From contig OZ244783.1 of assembly GCA_965219635.1 (NCBI GenBank), positions 3,038,001 through 3,102,000 of the forward strand: a stretch of DNA of 64,000 nucleotides, written 5' to 3'. Below are positions 1 to 10,310 of the stretch, one piece after another. The notes beneath the pieces are model-generated. The model searched no databases. It was given only the letters and a program-made list of their open reading frames with translations, and was not told the DNA's origin. The translations under genes and the position numbers were made by a program. Numbering within the stretch: position 1 is the first letter of the stretch; the number at the start of each line of letters is the position of its first letter. This DNA comes from JAPOXR01 sp965219635 (GTDB lineage: Bacteria > Pseudomonadota > Alphaproteobacteria > Rhodobacterales > Rhodobacteraceae).

Positions 1-833
1 TTGTCTCGGGGAGCAGTAGTCCGGCAGGCATAGTGATCACAGCAGGCCTGGCGCTGGTGCTGACGGGCATCGGTCTGTTGTGCTCTGTCTTTCATCTCCG
101 CCGGCCCTCGCGAGCCTGGCGGGCCTTTTCGCAATGGCGTTCCTCCTGGCTGTCGCGGGAGGGAATACTGGCGCCCGTTGCATGCCTGCTTTTGCTCCTC
201 CACGCAGCCGCTCTATGGACAGCCTCACCATCTGCGGTCTGGACTGGCCCGGCAGCAGCGATGATCTGCATTGTCGTAGTCATCACGACATCAATGATCT
301 ATGCGCAGATCAAAGCGGTTCCTGCCTGGAATACGCCTCTCACTCCGATCATGTTCCTGTGCTTCGCTGCCGCAGGCGGGGCCTTACTGGCCTGCGCGAT
401 TCCAGGAATGCAGGCACACAATCAGCTCTGGTTCGTCAGCGCTGCGATTGCATTCAATATCGCTGCATGGGGAATCAAACTGGTTTGGTGGCAACGGCTT
501 GACAGCACGGGCACCGGACCATCTTCACCGGAAACGGCTACCGGACTCGGCGGCCTTGGCCGGGTTCGCCTGCTTGAATCGCCTCACACCGGCTCAAACT
601 ACCTGCTGGACGAAATGGGTTATGTTGTCGCCCGGCGGCATGCGCAAAAGCTGCGCCGGATTTCGCTGATCCTTGGTGGCGTCGCTGTACCGATAGCATT
701 GGCCATCGGACTTGCATTCGAGCTGGTTCCATACTTCGCCGCTATCGCAGTATTGCTGCACCTCGTTGCCGCCGGGCTCTCGCGCTGGTTGTTTTTTGCC
801 GAAGCCAGGCATGTGGTGGCACACTACTATTAG
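1..833 (+). CDS. DMSO reductase-type anchor subunit (DmsC family), 5' truncated by window edge
   Basis: This is the membrane anchor subunit of a DMSO/TMAO-type molybdoenzyme, the part that takes electrons from quinol and passes them to an iron-sulfur subunit. The frame is open to the first base of the window, so the true start lies upstream. A GTG at 33 is only the first possible start inside the window. The early segment LRRPSRAWRAFSQWRSSWLS is the characteristic DmsC loop after the first helix. Several hydrophobic helices follow, and a polar stretch near 545-660 precedes the last two helices. The catalytic and Fe-S subunits would be expected upstream, outside the window. Family assignment is from the loop motif and topology. 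The substrate cannot be told. Confidence 0.85.
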   Translation, partial: VSGSSSPAGIVITAGLALVLTGIGLLCSVFHLRRPSRAWRAFSQWRSSWLSREGILAPVACLLLLLHAAALWTASPSAVWTGPAAAMICIVVVITTSMIYAQIKAVPAWNTPLTPIMFLCFAAAGGALLACAIPGMQAHNQLWFVSAAIAFNIAAWGIKLVWWQRLDSTGTGPSSPETATGLGGLGRVRLLESPHTGSNYLLDEMGYVVARRHAQKLRRISLILGGVAVPIALAIGLAFELVPYFAAIAVLLHLVAAGLSRWLFFAEARHVVAHYY

Positions 834-1583
834 TCCGTGATGGCACATTAGTTCGAACGTACGCAACCTATAAGTATCCGAACTTTGTTGAACTACACAA
901 CACACCCGTCTCTCCCTTTCTACAGCGGCAGCCCATTGGCCGGTCCATTACTCCATTGACTCACTTTCGACCCAACTCCTCTAGACAATTGCTGCCTTCT
1001 ATCATCTCGCCACAAACGTAAACGTGAGCAATCTTCGGTTAGGGTGTAGAATTTTGTCAACCATCTAGAAGTACTACTCGTTACAAGAGCTGCTGGTGAT
1101 GCGAGCTATTCTTGTGCCACTCACTCATAAAGAACGCAAACACGTCATGAACTCATACTCCATAAGACCCGCCTACCCTTGATGTCGTGCACTAGCACAA
1201 TGGATTGCATCACCCCTAGCTCATGGGCAATTTCCCAGGATTGTCGCGCCCTTCGCGAACTGCCTAATCACTCTGTTAAACTCCCCGAATGTTGCTCCCA
1301 CGTGAAAGCGCTAAACACTGACTCATCCTCTTGACAACTTGCCGGTGGACACGCAGATTCCCCAGAAGTGCCCAGAAACTGGGCTGCTCCAACTTGGTTC
1401 CACAGATAGGTATATGGGAGACCATCGGTAAACGCTTGCCTGATTTCTGAAGTGTTTTGGGCGTTAGCGGCTCAATTTTGATGGACTTTCATCGTGAGGT
1501 TCTGTTCCTGTCAGCACGGTGATTCATGATCTCAACTGCTGAGCACACCCGATTGATCGATCGGTTTGCCAGGGAGAATGGAA
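834..1583. other. AT-rich non-coding stretch
   Basis: No convincing gene on either strand. The base composition drops visibly compared with the flanking dms gene and with gltB, and the same drop continues through the next gene. This fits the left part of an acquired island. No terminal inverted repeats, tRNA fragment or recombinase were recognised. Confidence 0.6.
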
Positions 1584-2897
1584 ATGGCAGAATTTCACGC
1601 AATTCGGACAGCAAGACTCACGGACAGGCAAGTAATAGACTTGATTTGCGCCCTTCACGCCGAGCACGGGGAGTTGTCAGGGTCAATCCAGCTGGGGAGT
1701 GGAATTGGGCTCAATCTCTCTTCCCTGGAGCGAACCGAGACTCCGTTATCGGAAATTGACAGTGATCGCCACGCAATTCGGGAAGTTAACTGCTCATTGT
1801 CACAAATTAGTGTGCAATACTACAGGGGTATTTGCAGAGATCTCCAAAAACCCAGTGTGGATCGTCAGGCATCACCGCATTTTGACGAGGTGCTCTTGCG
1901 GGCAGACAAAGGCGCTTCTGTGCATGAATGGGTTACCTGCATCGATACCATCGAAACGGTCCTTCCCAAGACTTATCCATCGCAGGAGATGGCGCAGGGC
2001 TTGGATGCAATCGATGTCCTGCGTTCGGAAATTGCCCTGTTGTCTGCCCAATACAGGAACATGCTGGATGGATTAGCCAAGGAGCGATCAGTTTTCCGAA
2101 CGGAAGCAGAAAACGATCGAAGAACCGCGAGAAAAGAATACACAGCTGAAAGAGACAGGTTGAAGGAGGAGGTCGACGACCAGCGCCGTCAGTTTGAGGA
2201 ATTCAAGCAGCGGGAGGAAGGCCGACTAAGGACAAAGCAAGAGGAGCTTGATCAACGAGAGCAGAAGCTCGATGATCGGCAGCACGTACATGCTCGCCGC
2301 GACTTGCGTGCCAAAATATCCGAGGACTTCAAGAAGCGATTGAGTCGACCTGTAGCAACCAAAGCTACAATTGTGATGCGACTCTTGGTGCTTATATCAA
2401 TGGTAGTCGCCGCCGGGGGGGTTGGTCTTATGAGCTTAACCGGTTTTGGCGATCTGGCAACGACGGCGAGTGGCGAGGCAGTCCAAAGCTGGTTATCGGT
2501 TGTCGGTGCATTCGGTAGGGTTGTGTTGACAGTTGTTGCGATTGGCTTTGTCGCTTATGCAATCAAATGGCTCCGGTCAGTCTATCTCGACGATGTTCGC
2601 ACCGAGCGGCGCTACGAGAAATATGGACACGACATTGATCGAGCCAGCTTCGTCATAGAGACAATCATGGAGGCTGGTGAGCGGGGAAACATGCAAGTAC
2701 CCGACGCTTGGGTCGAGGGCGTGAGCCGAAATCTGTTCAGCGACTACGATGAAGGTGAATCCGATTCGAATGCCAATAGCGCTTTGTCCTCTCTCTTGGA
2801 GACAATTTCCGGGGTAAAGTTCGGCCCGGACGGTTCCAAAGTTTCTGTAGACCGTCGAGGCGCAAAGAAACTGGCAAAGAAGCTCTCAGGTGGCTAG
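1584..2897 (+). CDS. Orphan coiled-coil protein with two membrane segments
   Basis: I do not recognise this protein. From the ATG at 1584 it has 437 residues. That start is preferred because AGGGAG at 1571-1576 sits seven bases upstream; an upstream TTG at 1566 and an ATG at 1578 are less well placed. The N-terminal 140 residues look globular. Residues about 140-250 are charged and strongly heptad-like (Lys, Glu, Arg, Gln), so probably a long coiled coil. Two hydrophobic segments follow at about 262-286 and 306-330. A charged cytosolic tail of about 105 residues ends in a Lys-rich tract. It stands alone in AT-rich DNA with no co-directional neighbour. Coiled coil plus two-helix membrane anchors occur in several phage-defence and membrane-stress proteins, but nothing here proves a function. 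Confidence 0.7.
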   Translation: MAEFHAIRTARLTDRQVIDLICALHAEHGELSGSIQLGSGIGLNLSSLERTETPLSEIDSDRHAIREVNCSLSQISVQYYRGICRDLQKPSVDRQASPHFDEVLLRADKGASVHEWVTCIDTIETVLPKTYPSQEMAQGLDAIDVLRSEIALLSAQYRNMLDGLAKERSVFRTEAENDRRTARKEYTAERDRLKEEVDDQRRQFEEFKQREEGRLRTKQEELDQREQKLDDRQHVHARRDLRAKISEDFKKRLSRPVATKATIVMRLLVLISMVVAAGGVGLMSLTGFGDLATTASGEAVQSWLSVVGAFGRVVLTVVAIGFVAYAIKWLRSVYLDDVRTERRYEKYGHDIDRASFVIETIMEAGERGNMQVPDAWVEGVSRNLFSDYDEGESDSNANSALSSLLETISGVKFGPDGSKVSVDRRGAKKLAKKLSGG

Positions 2898-3188
2898 TAC
2901 CCAAATTTCATGAAAAAGTCTTGCTAATTGCGACTTCTGTCTTGACCCAATTGAATTGTTGGTCTGCAATGCAAATCCCGGAAGAGGGCGAGTCTTGTTG
3001 TCAAGTTGCGCAGGTGTCGCTTGTCACTCCAAGTCTATGCGAGGCGGGAGATCTGGGTCACTTGGCGTAACGACTCAATCTCAGTCAAGCAACGGCTGAC
3101 TGAAGCCATATTCGGCGGCTTGTTACAAGATGGTTCGATTTGGCCTCTAGAGTTTACTTTCCCATACACATGCTGACGTCAATCAGAT

Positions 3189-6100
3189 TCAAGCAAGTTT
3201 TGCCTCAATGACCTCTTCAAGCGGGTGCGACAGTCTGGATACCATCTCCTTCGGGCACACCTGCAGAAAGTTCCGGCATTCGCTCTCCCAATTGTCGAGG
3301 ATGGCCTCTGCCTTCACGCTGCGGGTCTCCTGCAAGTGCATTTCGATCAGCGAACGGCACTGCTCCTCCCAATGCGCCGATGACATCCGGACAACGGTGA
3401 TCGTCGCCATATTGAAGTAGATGCCGGCCTTCCCTTCCGGGTCATACAGATAAGCCATGCCTCCGGTCATCCCGGCACCGAAGTTGGCCCCGACAGAGCC
3501 AAGAACGACAGCAACTCCTCCGGTCATGTATTCGCAGCCATTGGCGCCGCAGCCTTCCACAACCACCCGCGCGCCCGAATTGCGGACGCAGAACCGCTCG
3601 CCTGCGCGGCCAGCAGCGAACAGGTAGCCGCCAGTTGCGCCATACAGAACGGTATTGCCGATGATCTGGTTCTCTGCCGCAACATAGCTGGCGGCAATCG
3701 GAGGCCGTACAACCACCCTGCCTCCCGACAGCCCTTTGCCGACATAGTCATTGGCGTCGCCGGCAACTTCGATCTTCAAGCCCTTTACTGCAAAAGCGCC
3801 CAAGGACTGGCCAGCCGAACCTGTCAACTTCACGGAAAGATGGTCCGGTTGCAGCTGGTTGCGCATGCCGAACTTGCCAACGATACGCGACGAGGTGCGG
3901 GCGCCAATTGTCCGGTCGGTATTGCGGACTGTATAGGACAGCTGCATCTTCTCGCCGCTGTTGAAGAAGGGCTGGGCATCGGCGAATATCTCCTCGTCTA
4001 GCGTCGGATCCACTTCACTGCGAGGCCGTTCGGCGCAATGTGTCAGCCCTGAATCATCCGACACCCTGACAAGCAGTGGATTAAGGTCGAGATCATCGAG
4101 ATAGTCGGCACCTCTGGATACCTGCGCCAGAAGATCGGTACGTCCGATGATCTCCTGGAGCGACCTTGCGCCGATCGATGCCAGGATTTCGCGGACTTCC
4201 TGCGCATAGAATGTGATGAGGTTGACGACCTTTTCCGCCGTGCCGGTGAATTTCCCTCGCAGGCGGGGATCCTGAGTGCACACGCCCACCGGGCAGGTGT
4301 TCGAGTGGCATTGACGGACCATGATGCAGCCCATTGCGACCAAGGCGGCCGTTCCGATGCCGTATTCCTCTGCTCCCAGCAGGGCGGCAATCACAATGTC
4401 ACGCCCGGTGCGCAGACCGCCATCAGTCCGAAGCGTCACACGGTCGCGCAAGTTGTTGATCGTCAGCACCTGATGCGTTTCGGCAAGGCCGATCTCCCAG
4501 GGAAGGCCTGCGTGCTTGATCGAGGTGGCGGGCGACGCGCCGGTGCCACCATTGTGGCCGGATATCAGGATGACATCGGCCTTTGCCTTGGCAACTCCCG
4601 AAGCAATGGTCCCAATGCCTGTAGACGAAACAAGCTTGACGCAGACCTTTGCGCGCGGATTGATCTGCTTCAGGTCATAGATCAGCTGAGCCAGATCCTC
4701 GATCGAATAGATGTCATGATGCGGCGGCGGTGAAATCAGGGTGACACCAGCGGTCGAGTGCCGCAACCGCGCAATCAGATCCGTGACCTTCAGCCCCGGC
4801 AACTGGCCGCCTTCACCTGGTTTTGCACCTTGTGCGATCTTGATCTCAAGTTCTTCGCAATGGTTGAGATACTCCGCCGTGACGCCGAACCTGCCGCTGG
4901 CCACCTGCTTGATCCTGGCCGAAGGATTGTCGCCATTGGGGTCGGACTTGAAGTGCGCCGGATCTTCACCGCCCTCTCCGGAGTCCGACTTGGCGCCTAT
5001 GCGGTTCATTGCCACATTGAGAGTCCGGTGCGCCTCCGGGCTTAGTGCTCCCAACGACATGCCGGGAGTCACGAACCGCTTCCGGATCGCAGTGATCGAT
5101 TCCACATCTTCAAGGGGCGCCGGATCGCTTGCATTGCCGATTTCCAGTAGATCGCGCAGATGAATGGGTGGCTTTGACCGGATCTGCTCGGCGTATTTCT
5201 TCCACAAGGCGAAACTCGCCCTGTCACAGGCAGTCTGCAGCGTGTGCATTGCCCTCGCTTCCCAGGCGTGGGTCTCCCCCGAATGACGGGCCTTAAAGAA
5301 CCCGCCTATGGGAAGCGTCGATGGCGTTGGTCCCCAACTGCGGCTGTGAACAGAAAGGAGGCTTCTCTGGAGACCCGATATTCCAATCCCGGAAATCCGG
5401 CTCTGCATGCCCGGGAAGTACTCGGCGACCAAAGCTCTCGACAGTCCAACCGCCTCGAAATTGAGGCCACCCCGGTAAGAGGAAATGACTGAAATCCCCA
5501 TCTTGGACATGATCTTGAGCAGGCCCTGGTCGATTGCCTCTCGATAGCTGGCCACCGCCTCGCCCAAACTCATGTCCAGCAGGTTGCGCTCGATCCTGTC
5601 TGCAATTGAGTCCTGTGCGAGGTAGGCGTTGACCGTGGTCGCCCCGCAACCCACCAGCACGGCGAAATAGTGCGGATCCACGCACTCGCCTGACCTCACA
5701 TTGAGCGAGGTAAAGGTTCGCAGTCCGCGCCGCGTAAGCCAGCTGTGTACAGCGCTTGTTGCGAGGATCATCGGTACCGGAACCCTGTCCGGCCCTTGGC
5801 GCATGTCGGAAAGCACAAGATGTCCAGCCCCAGAGCGCACCGCGTCCTCAGCTTCATCCCGTATGCGGTCGAGGGCAGATTGCAGCGCATCGCTGCCGCC
5901 GTCGGCAGCGAAACTGCAGTCGATTTCGCACACGGTGTCCCCGAAATGCTCCATGAGTGCGGCAAAACCGCCATTGCTGAAGAAAGGCGTGTCGTAGACT
6001 GCGGCCGAATACTGGTTTCCGGCCTCTTCGAGCACGTTTCGAAGATTGCCGAACCTGGTCTTGAGGCTCATCACCCGGTGTTCGCGGAGGGAATCAATGG

Positions 6101-7724
6101 GCGGATTGGTGACCTGGCTGAAATTCTGCCGGAAGTAGTGGCTGAGCGGGCGGTATCTTGAGGACAGCACGGCTGGTGGAGTGTCGTCCCCCATCGAAGC
6201 GACGACTTCCTTTCCCTCCTCGGCCATCGGGGCCAGAACGGTCTCGAGGTCTTCGAGCGTCAGGCCTGCCATGGACTGGCGCCGCCGCAGATCCTCTCCT
6301 GTGTACACCGGGCTCTCTGCCGGGCTGCCAACAACCTCCTCAAGCTCCTGGATGTTGCTTGTCCATTCAGCATAGGGCCGGTTGCCCGCGAGCATGTCCT
6401 TGATGGCGCTGTCGTGAAGCAGCCCGCCGCCGTCAAGATCGACAGCAATCATCTGCCCTGGACCGAGTGCGCCTTTCTCGGCAACCATCGTTTCGTCCAC
6501 CGGCACCATTCCGGTTTCGGAACCGGCGAAGAGCAACCCGTCACTGGTGACTGCATAACGGAGCGGCCTCAAGCCGTTGCGGTCCATTCCGGCGCAGACC
6601 CACCGCCCATCGGTCATGGCAAGCGCCGCCGGTCCGTCCCAGGGCTCCATGATGGCGTTGCAATAGTTGTACATGTCCCGCCAGGCAGCCGGCAGTTCCT
6701 CGGCTTTCTTCGACCAGGCTTCGGGCACCAGGATTGTCTTGGTCATCGGCGCACTGCGCCCTGCCCGAACCATGACCTCGAACACGGCATCGAGCGCCGC
6801 GGAGTCTGAAGCGCCTTTCGCCACGACAGGCCGGATGTCGTCGGCATGTTCCCCGAAAGCGACTGACGCCATCCTGATCTCATGGCTCGTCAGCCAGTTG
6901 AGATTGCCCTTCAACGTGTTGATTTCCCCGTTGTGAGCGAGGGTTCTGAAAGGCTGGGCCAGCCACCATTGCGGGAAGGTGTTGGTCGAATAACGCTGGT
7001 GGAATATGGCGAAGGCGGAGATGAAGCTCTCCTCCTTCAGGTCCGGATAGAACTCAGCCACCTGTTCGGCGAGCATCATGCCCTTGTAGATGACCGACCG
7101 GCAGGACAATGAACAGATATAGAAGCCATTGAGCTGGGCGGCTGCCACTTCCTTCTCGATGCGCCTGCGGATCAGGTAGAGGTCCCTTTCGAATTCCTCC
7201 TCGGTACCGTTGCGTTCATCCCTGATGAGGATCTGCTCGATTTCCGGGCGGGTTGCGTCGGCCTTGGTCCCGAGAACGGATGTGTTCACCGGCACATGGC
7301 GCCAACCATAGATGCCGTGGCCCATCCGGAGTATTTCCGACTCCACGATGGCGCGGCATGACTCCAGCGCCAGAAAGTCGGCACGCGGCAGGAACACCAT
7401 TCCAACGGCAATCCGCCGGTCGGGATCGGGCACATGCCCGGTACGTCTGATCTGGTCCCTGAAGAACTCCTCCGGGATTTGCAGATGCAGGCCAGCACCG
7501 TCACCGGTCTTGCCGTCTGCATCGACAGCGCCGCGATGCCAGACAGCCTGTAGCGCTTCAATACCATGCTGCACGATCCGCCGGGATTTGCTTCCATCGA
7601 GGGCGACGACAAGTCCGACGCCGCAAGCGTCGCGCTCGTCTTCGCTTCGGTAGAGGCCGTGCTTTTCCAGATTAGCCCGTGCTGCCTGCTGCCGCGATTC
7701 CCAGCTTGGTTCAGTGCACTGCAT
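3189..7724 (-). CDS. gltB: Glutamate synthase (NADPH) large subunit
   Basis: Makes two glutamates from glutamine and 2-oxoglutarate together with GltD. I place the start at 7724, where AAGGA precedes the ATG. This gives 1511 residues, the normal family length; the longer reading frame to 7889 only runs into gltD. After a 33-residue propeptide comes Cys34 in DACGVGL, which becomes the N-terminal nucleophile of the class II glutaminase domain after processing. The central and FMN-binding synthase domains follow, with the 3Fe-4S cysteines in CIMVRQCHSNTCPVGVC near residues 1133-1149. The C-terminal part is the right-handed beta-helix (GXXG-rich) domain. It lies 13 bases downstream of gltD, so the two are co-transcribed with gltD first. 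The coding frame is intact. Confidence 0.97.
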   Translation of the reverse strand: MQCTEPSWESRQQAARANLEKHGLYRSEDERDACGVGLVVALDGSKSRRIVQHGIEALQAVWHRGAVDADGKTGDGAGLHLQIPEEFFRDQIRRTGHVPDPDRRIAVGMVFLPRADFLALESCRAIVESEILRMGHGIYGWRHVPVNTSVLGTKADATRPEIEQILIRDERNGTEEEFERDLYLIRRRIEKEVAAAQLNGFYICSLSCRSVIYKGMMLAEQVAEFYPDLKEESFISAFAIFHQRYSTNTFPQWWLAQPFRTLAHNGEINTLKGNLNWLTSHEIRMASVAFGEHADDIRPVVAKGASDSAALDAVFEVMVRAGRSAPMTKTILVPEAWSKKAEELPAAWRDMYNYCNAIMEPWDGPAALAMTDGRWVCAGMDRNGLRPLRYAVTSDGLLFAGSETGMVPVDETMVAEKGALGPGQMIAVDLDGGGLLHDSAIKDMLAGNRPYAEWTSNIQELEEVVGSPAESPVYTGEDLRRRQSMAGLTLEDLETVLAPMAEEGKEVVASMGDDTPPAVLSSRYRPLSHYFRQNFSQVTNPPIDSLREHRVMSLKTRFGNLRNVLEEAGNQYSAAVYDTPFFSNGGFAALMEHFGDTVCEIDCSFAADGGSDALQSALDRIRDEAEDAVRSGAGHLVLSDMRQGPDRVPVPMILATSAVHSWLTRRGLRTFTSLNVRSGECVDPHYFAVLVGCGATTVNAYLAQDSIADRIERNLLDMSLGEAVASYREAIDQGLLKIMSKMGISVISSYRGGLNFEAVGLSRALVAEYFPGMQSRISGIGISGLQRSLLSVHSRSWGPTPSTLPIGGFFKARHSGETHAWEARAMHTLQTACDRASFALWKKYAEQIRSKPPIHLRDLLEIGNASDPAPLEDVESITAIRKRFVTPGMSLGALSPEAHRTLNVAMNRIGAKSDSGEGGEDPAHFKSDPNGDNPSARIKQVASGRFGVTAEYLNHCEELEIKIAQGAKPGEGGQLPGLKVTDLIARLRHSTAGVTLISPPPHHDIYSIEDLAQLIYDLKQINPRAKVCVKLVSSTGIGTIASGVAKAKADVILISGHNGGTGASPATSIKHAGLPWEIGLAETHQVLTINNLRDRVTLRTDGGLRTGRDIVIAALLGAEEYGIGTAALVAMGCIMVRQCHSNTCPVGVCTQDPRLRGKFTGTAEKVVNLITFYAQEVREILASIGARSLQEIIGRTDLLAQVSRGADYLDDLDLNPLLVRVSDDSGLTHCAERPRSEVDPTLDEEIFADAQPFFNSGEKMQLSYTVRNTDRTIGARTSSRIVGKFGMRNQLQPDHLSVKLTGSAGQSLGAFAVKGLKIEVAGDANDYVGKGLSGGRVVVRPPIAASYVAAENQIIGNTVLYGATGGYLFAAGRAGERFCVRNSGARVVVEGCGANGCEYMTGGVAVVLGSVGANFGAGMTGGMAYLYDPEGKAGIYFNMATITVVRMSSAHWEEQCRSLIEMHLQETRSVKAEAILDNWESECRNFLQVCPKEMVSRLSHPLEEVIEAKLA

Positions 7725-7737
7725 GACGCATTCCTTC

Positions 7738-9171
7738 TCAGGCAGCTGCCGGAATCTGAAGTCCGGCCTGCCGCAATATCGAGTCCGCGGCCTCCCGCCC
7801 GTCGCGAATTGCCCACACCACAAGGCTGGCTCCCCTGACGATGTCTCCGGCTGCATATATTCCCGGGAGTGTGGTCCTGCCGGTACCAAACTCCACCTTG
7901 AGCGTGCCCCAACCCGTCACCGGCAGGTCGGGTGCCTCCCACTGCTCCCGCAGATCTTCCGGCTCGAAACCCAGTGCCTTGATTACCAGATCGGCATCGG
8001 CCCGGTGATCTTCGCCCTTGCGTTCTTGTGGTGCCCGCCGGCCTGTTGCATCGGGTGGCCCCAGCCGCATGCGGGCGATACGGACAGACGAGACTGAGCC
8101 GTTGCCCATGAAAGCCCTAGGGTTCGACAACCAGTTGAAGTCGACACCCTCTTCTTCGGCATTCTCGACCTCCCTTCGCGACCCCGGCATGTTGACCCGG
8201 TCACGGCGGTAAAGGCATTTTACCGACTTCGCCCCCTGCCTGACTGCGGTGCGCACGCAGTCCATTGCGGTGTCCCCACCGCCAACGACAACGACATTCC
8301 TGCCACGGGCATCCAGGGTTCCATTATCGAAATCGGGAACCTCGTCGCCGAAACCCTTACGGTTCGAAGCGGTGAGGTACTCAATCGCCTGGACGATGCC
8401 GCCCAGACCGACACCGGGCACCTCGATGTCGCGCGCGCTATAGACGCCGGTTGCGACGAGTATGGCATCATGCCGGTGCCGGAGTTCGTCGAAGGAAATA
8501 TCGCTTCCGATATCGCAATTGAGCACGAACTCGGTCCCGCCGGCTTCCAGTTGGCGGGAGCGCTGCATGACGACATCCTTCTCCAGCTTGAAGCCGGGAA
8601 TGCCGTAGGTCAGCAATCCGCCGGGGCGGTCATGGCGATCATAGACGCTGGCCTGCACCCCGGCCCGCCGCAGCCGGTCGGCAGCAGCCATTCCGGCCGG
8701 GCCGGCGCCGATGATGCCGACCGAGAAAGGAAGTTCCACCAGTGGACGGATTGGGCGAATCCAGCCCTCCTGCCACGCCAGATCGGTAAGATACTTCTCT
8801 ACCGAGCCTATGGTGACGGTTCCGTGGCCCGACTGTTCAATGACGCAGTTGCCTTCGCAGAGCCTGTCCTGCGGGCAGATCCGGCCGCATATCTCGGGGA
8901 AGGTATTGGTTTCCTGGCTCAGTTCATAGGCTTCGCGCAGCCTGCCCTCGGCGGTGAGCCGGAGCCAGTCCGGGATGTTGTTGTGAAGCGGGCAATGCGT
9001 CTGGCAATAGGGCACTCCGCATTGCGAACACCGGCTTGCTTGCTGTGCAGCCTTTGCCGGCGCATATTGGTCGTAGATTTCGCGAAAGTCCTCCGCCCTC
9101 AGCCCGGCGGGCCGCTTGAACGGCATCTCCTTGCCAATGTCGACGAACGAGAGCATCTTTTGCCTGGTCAT
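7738..9171 (-). CDS. gltD: Glutamate synthase small subunit
   Basis: Electron-entry subunit of glutamate synthase: it oxidises NADPH through FAD and passes electrons through 4Fe-4S clusters to GltB. The N-terminus has the cluster-binding cysteines in CSQCGVPYCQTHCP and CGRICPQDRLCEGNC. FAD binding is seen in GAGPAGMAAADRLRRAG, and NADPH binding in the second Rossmann motif VVGGGDTAMDC. Length (477 residues) is normal. The ATG at 9171 gives the conserved start MTRQKML; a GTG four codons upstream (9183) is possible. The gene heads the gltD-gltB unit, and the AT-rich 9184-9377 interval should hold its promoter. Confidence 0.96.
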   Translation of the reverse strand: MTRQKMLSFVDIGKEMPFKRPAGLRAEDFREIYDQYAPAKAAQQASRCSQCGVPYCQTHCPLHNNIPDWLRLTAEGRLREAYELSQETNTFPEICGRICPQDRLCEGNCVIEQSGHGTVTIGSVEKYLTDLAWQEGWIRPIRPLVELPFSVGIIGAGPAGMAAADRLRRAGVQASVYDRHDRPGGLLTYGIPGFKLEKDVVMQRSRQLEAGGTEFVLNCDIGSDISFDELRHRHDAILVATGVYSARDIEVPGVGLGGIVQAIEYLTASNRKGFGDEVPDFDNGTLDARGRNVVVVGGGDTAMDCVRTAVRQGAKSVKCLYRRDRVNMPGSRREVENAEEEGVDFNWLSNPRAFMGNGSVSSVRIARMRLGPPDATGRRAPQERKGEDHRADADLVIKALGFEPEDLREQWEAPDLPVTGWGTLKVEFGTGRTTLPGIYAAGDIVRGASLVVWAIRDGREAADSILRQAGLQIPAAA

Positions 9172-9183
9172 GTCGGATCGCAC

Positions 9184-9377
9184 ACCTGATTGCGGGGTCC
9201 GGCCTGTGCCGGGCCGACCATCATAGCTAACGAATTCGTGAATTAAAAGTCAATATTTATGACATACATTTGGCAATTCTGTGGAAAATGCATGGCTGTC
9301 CCGAGAGAGGCCGGTATTTCAGGTCATAGTCTCTTACCTTTATGGAAGCCGCCATACCGGCTGGGGAGCGCACGCCA
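9184..9377. promoter_or_regulatory. Divergent intergenic region between gltD and uppP
   Basis: This is the only gap between two divergent genes in the first 10 kb, so it must carry both promoters. It is markedly AT-rich around 9230-9290, as expected for promoter DNA. I could not fix a -35/-10 pair or a regulator site with confidence. Confidence 0.5.
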
Positions 9378-10175
9378 ATGACACCGCTGCACCTCTTCAT
9401 CGTGGCGGCCGTGCAGGGAATAACCGAATTCCTGCCAGTATCGTCATCCGGCCACCTGGTCCTGATACCTGTCCTCACGGGTTTTGAAGACCATGGCCTG
9501 ACGATCGATGTGGCGGCGCATGTCGGATCTCTGCTGGCGGTGCTCGTCTATTTCCGGAAGGATGTCCTCACCCTGCTTGCCGGCACATTCGAACTGTTGA
9601 CCGGCAGGACAGGAACAGACGGGGCGCGGCTCGCCGCAAGGCTGGTAATTGCCACCATTCCGGTGATCGCCGTCGGCGCGATCCTGTTCGCCACCGGGCT
9701 GGTGCACCTGTTGCGCGACCCCCTGGTTGTAGGTTGGGCGACCATCCTCTTCGGCCTGATCCTCTACTGGGCCGACCGCAAGGGCGCCACCCGGCGCAGC
9801 CTTCCGGACTGGAGCTTTCGCGACGCCCTTATTCTCGGACTCTGGCAGGCAGTGGCGCTGGTGCCGGGAGTCTCCCGGTCGGGAGCGACCATGACCGGGG
9901 CGCGTTTCGCCGGTTTCAACCGGCGCGACAGCATCCGGGTGGCCATGTTGATGTCCATGCCGACGATTGCAGCGGCCGGATTCCTCACGGGCATGAGCGC
10001 TTACTCCAGCGAGGGATTCAGCGCACTTGGCGAGGCTTCGGTTGCGGTTGTCCTGTCATTCCTGTTGGCGTTGGCGGCATTGCACCTGATGATCCGCTTC
10101 ATCGACCGGTTCCGCTTCACGCCCTACGTCATCTACCGGATACTACTCGGAGTCGCGGTGCTGATCCTGGTTTGA
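9378..10175 (+). CDS. uppP: Undecaprenyl-diphosphatase
   Basis: Dephosphorylates undecaprenyl diphosphate at the membrane so the lipid carrier can be reused in peptidoglycan and O-antigen synthesis (BacA family). The start at ATG 9378 has GGGGAGCG just upstream and gives the family N-terminus; the longer frame from 9342 adds residues not usual for the family. The two signature motifs are present: GITEFLPVSSSGH at residues 14-26 and PGVSRSGAT at about 163-171, which together form the active site. Multiple membrane helices cover the whole 265 residues. It has its own promoter region, divergent from gltD. Confidence 0.96.
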   Translation: MTPLHLFIVAAVQGITEFLPVSSSGHLVLIPVLTGFEDHGLTIDVAAHVGSLLAVLVYFRKDVLTLLAGTFELLTGRTGTDGARLAARLVIATIPVIAVGAILFATGLVHLLRDPLVVGWATILFGLILYWADRKGATRRSLPDWSFRDALILGLWQAVALVPGVSRSGATMTGARFAGFNRRDSIRVAMLMSMPTIAAAGFLTGMSAYSSEGFSALGEASVAVVLSFLLALAALHLMIRFIDRFRFTPYVIYRILLGVAVLILV

Positions 10176-10208
10176 CACTGGCCGCAACAAGCGCGACGCT
10201 TGAGTTGC

Positions 10209-10233
10209 GTTATCGGCAAGAACGGCCGATAAC
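10209..10233 (+). terminator. Perfect 9-bp hairpin after uppP
   Basis: GTTATCGGC (10209-10217) and GCCGATAAC (10225-10233) form a perfect 9-bp stem with a 7-base loop, 33 bases past the uppP stop. No T-tract follows, so it is not a classical intrinsic terminator. It could protect the mRNA 3' end or be a protein-binding palindrome. Confidence 0.4.
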
Positions 10234-10310
10234 ATTCGGCAGGAGTGCGACCGATCCCGACCACCCGGCAAATCCCGAAGACCTGGTCAGGAACCAGCAA
10301 GTTGTGGGCC

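Noticed and set aside
7725..7889. N-terminal extension of GltB
   Set aside because: It overlaps the 3' end of gltD and lacks similarity to GltB; the start at 7724 has a good ribosome site and gives the normal propeptide.
10209..10233. Rho-independent terminator after uppP
   Set aside because: The stem is perfect but no T-run follows, so only a hairpin of uncertain role is claimed.
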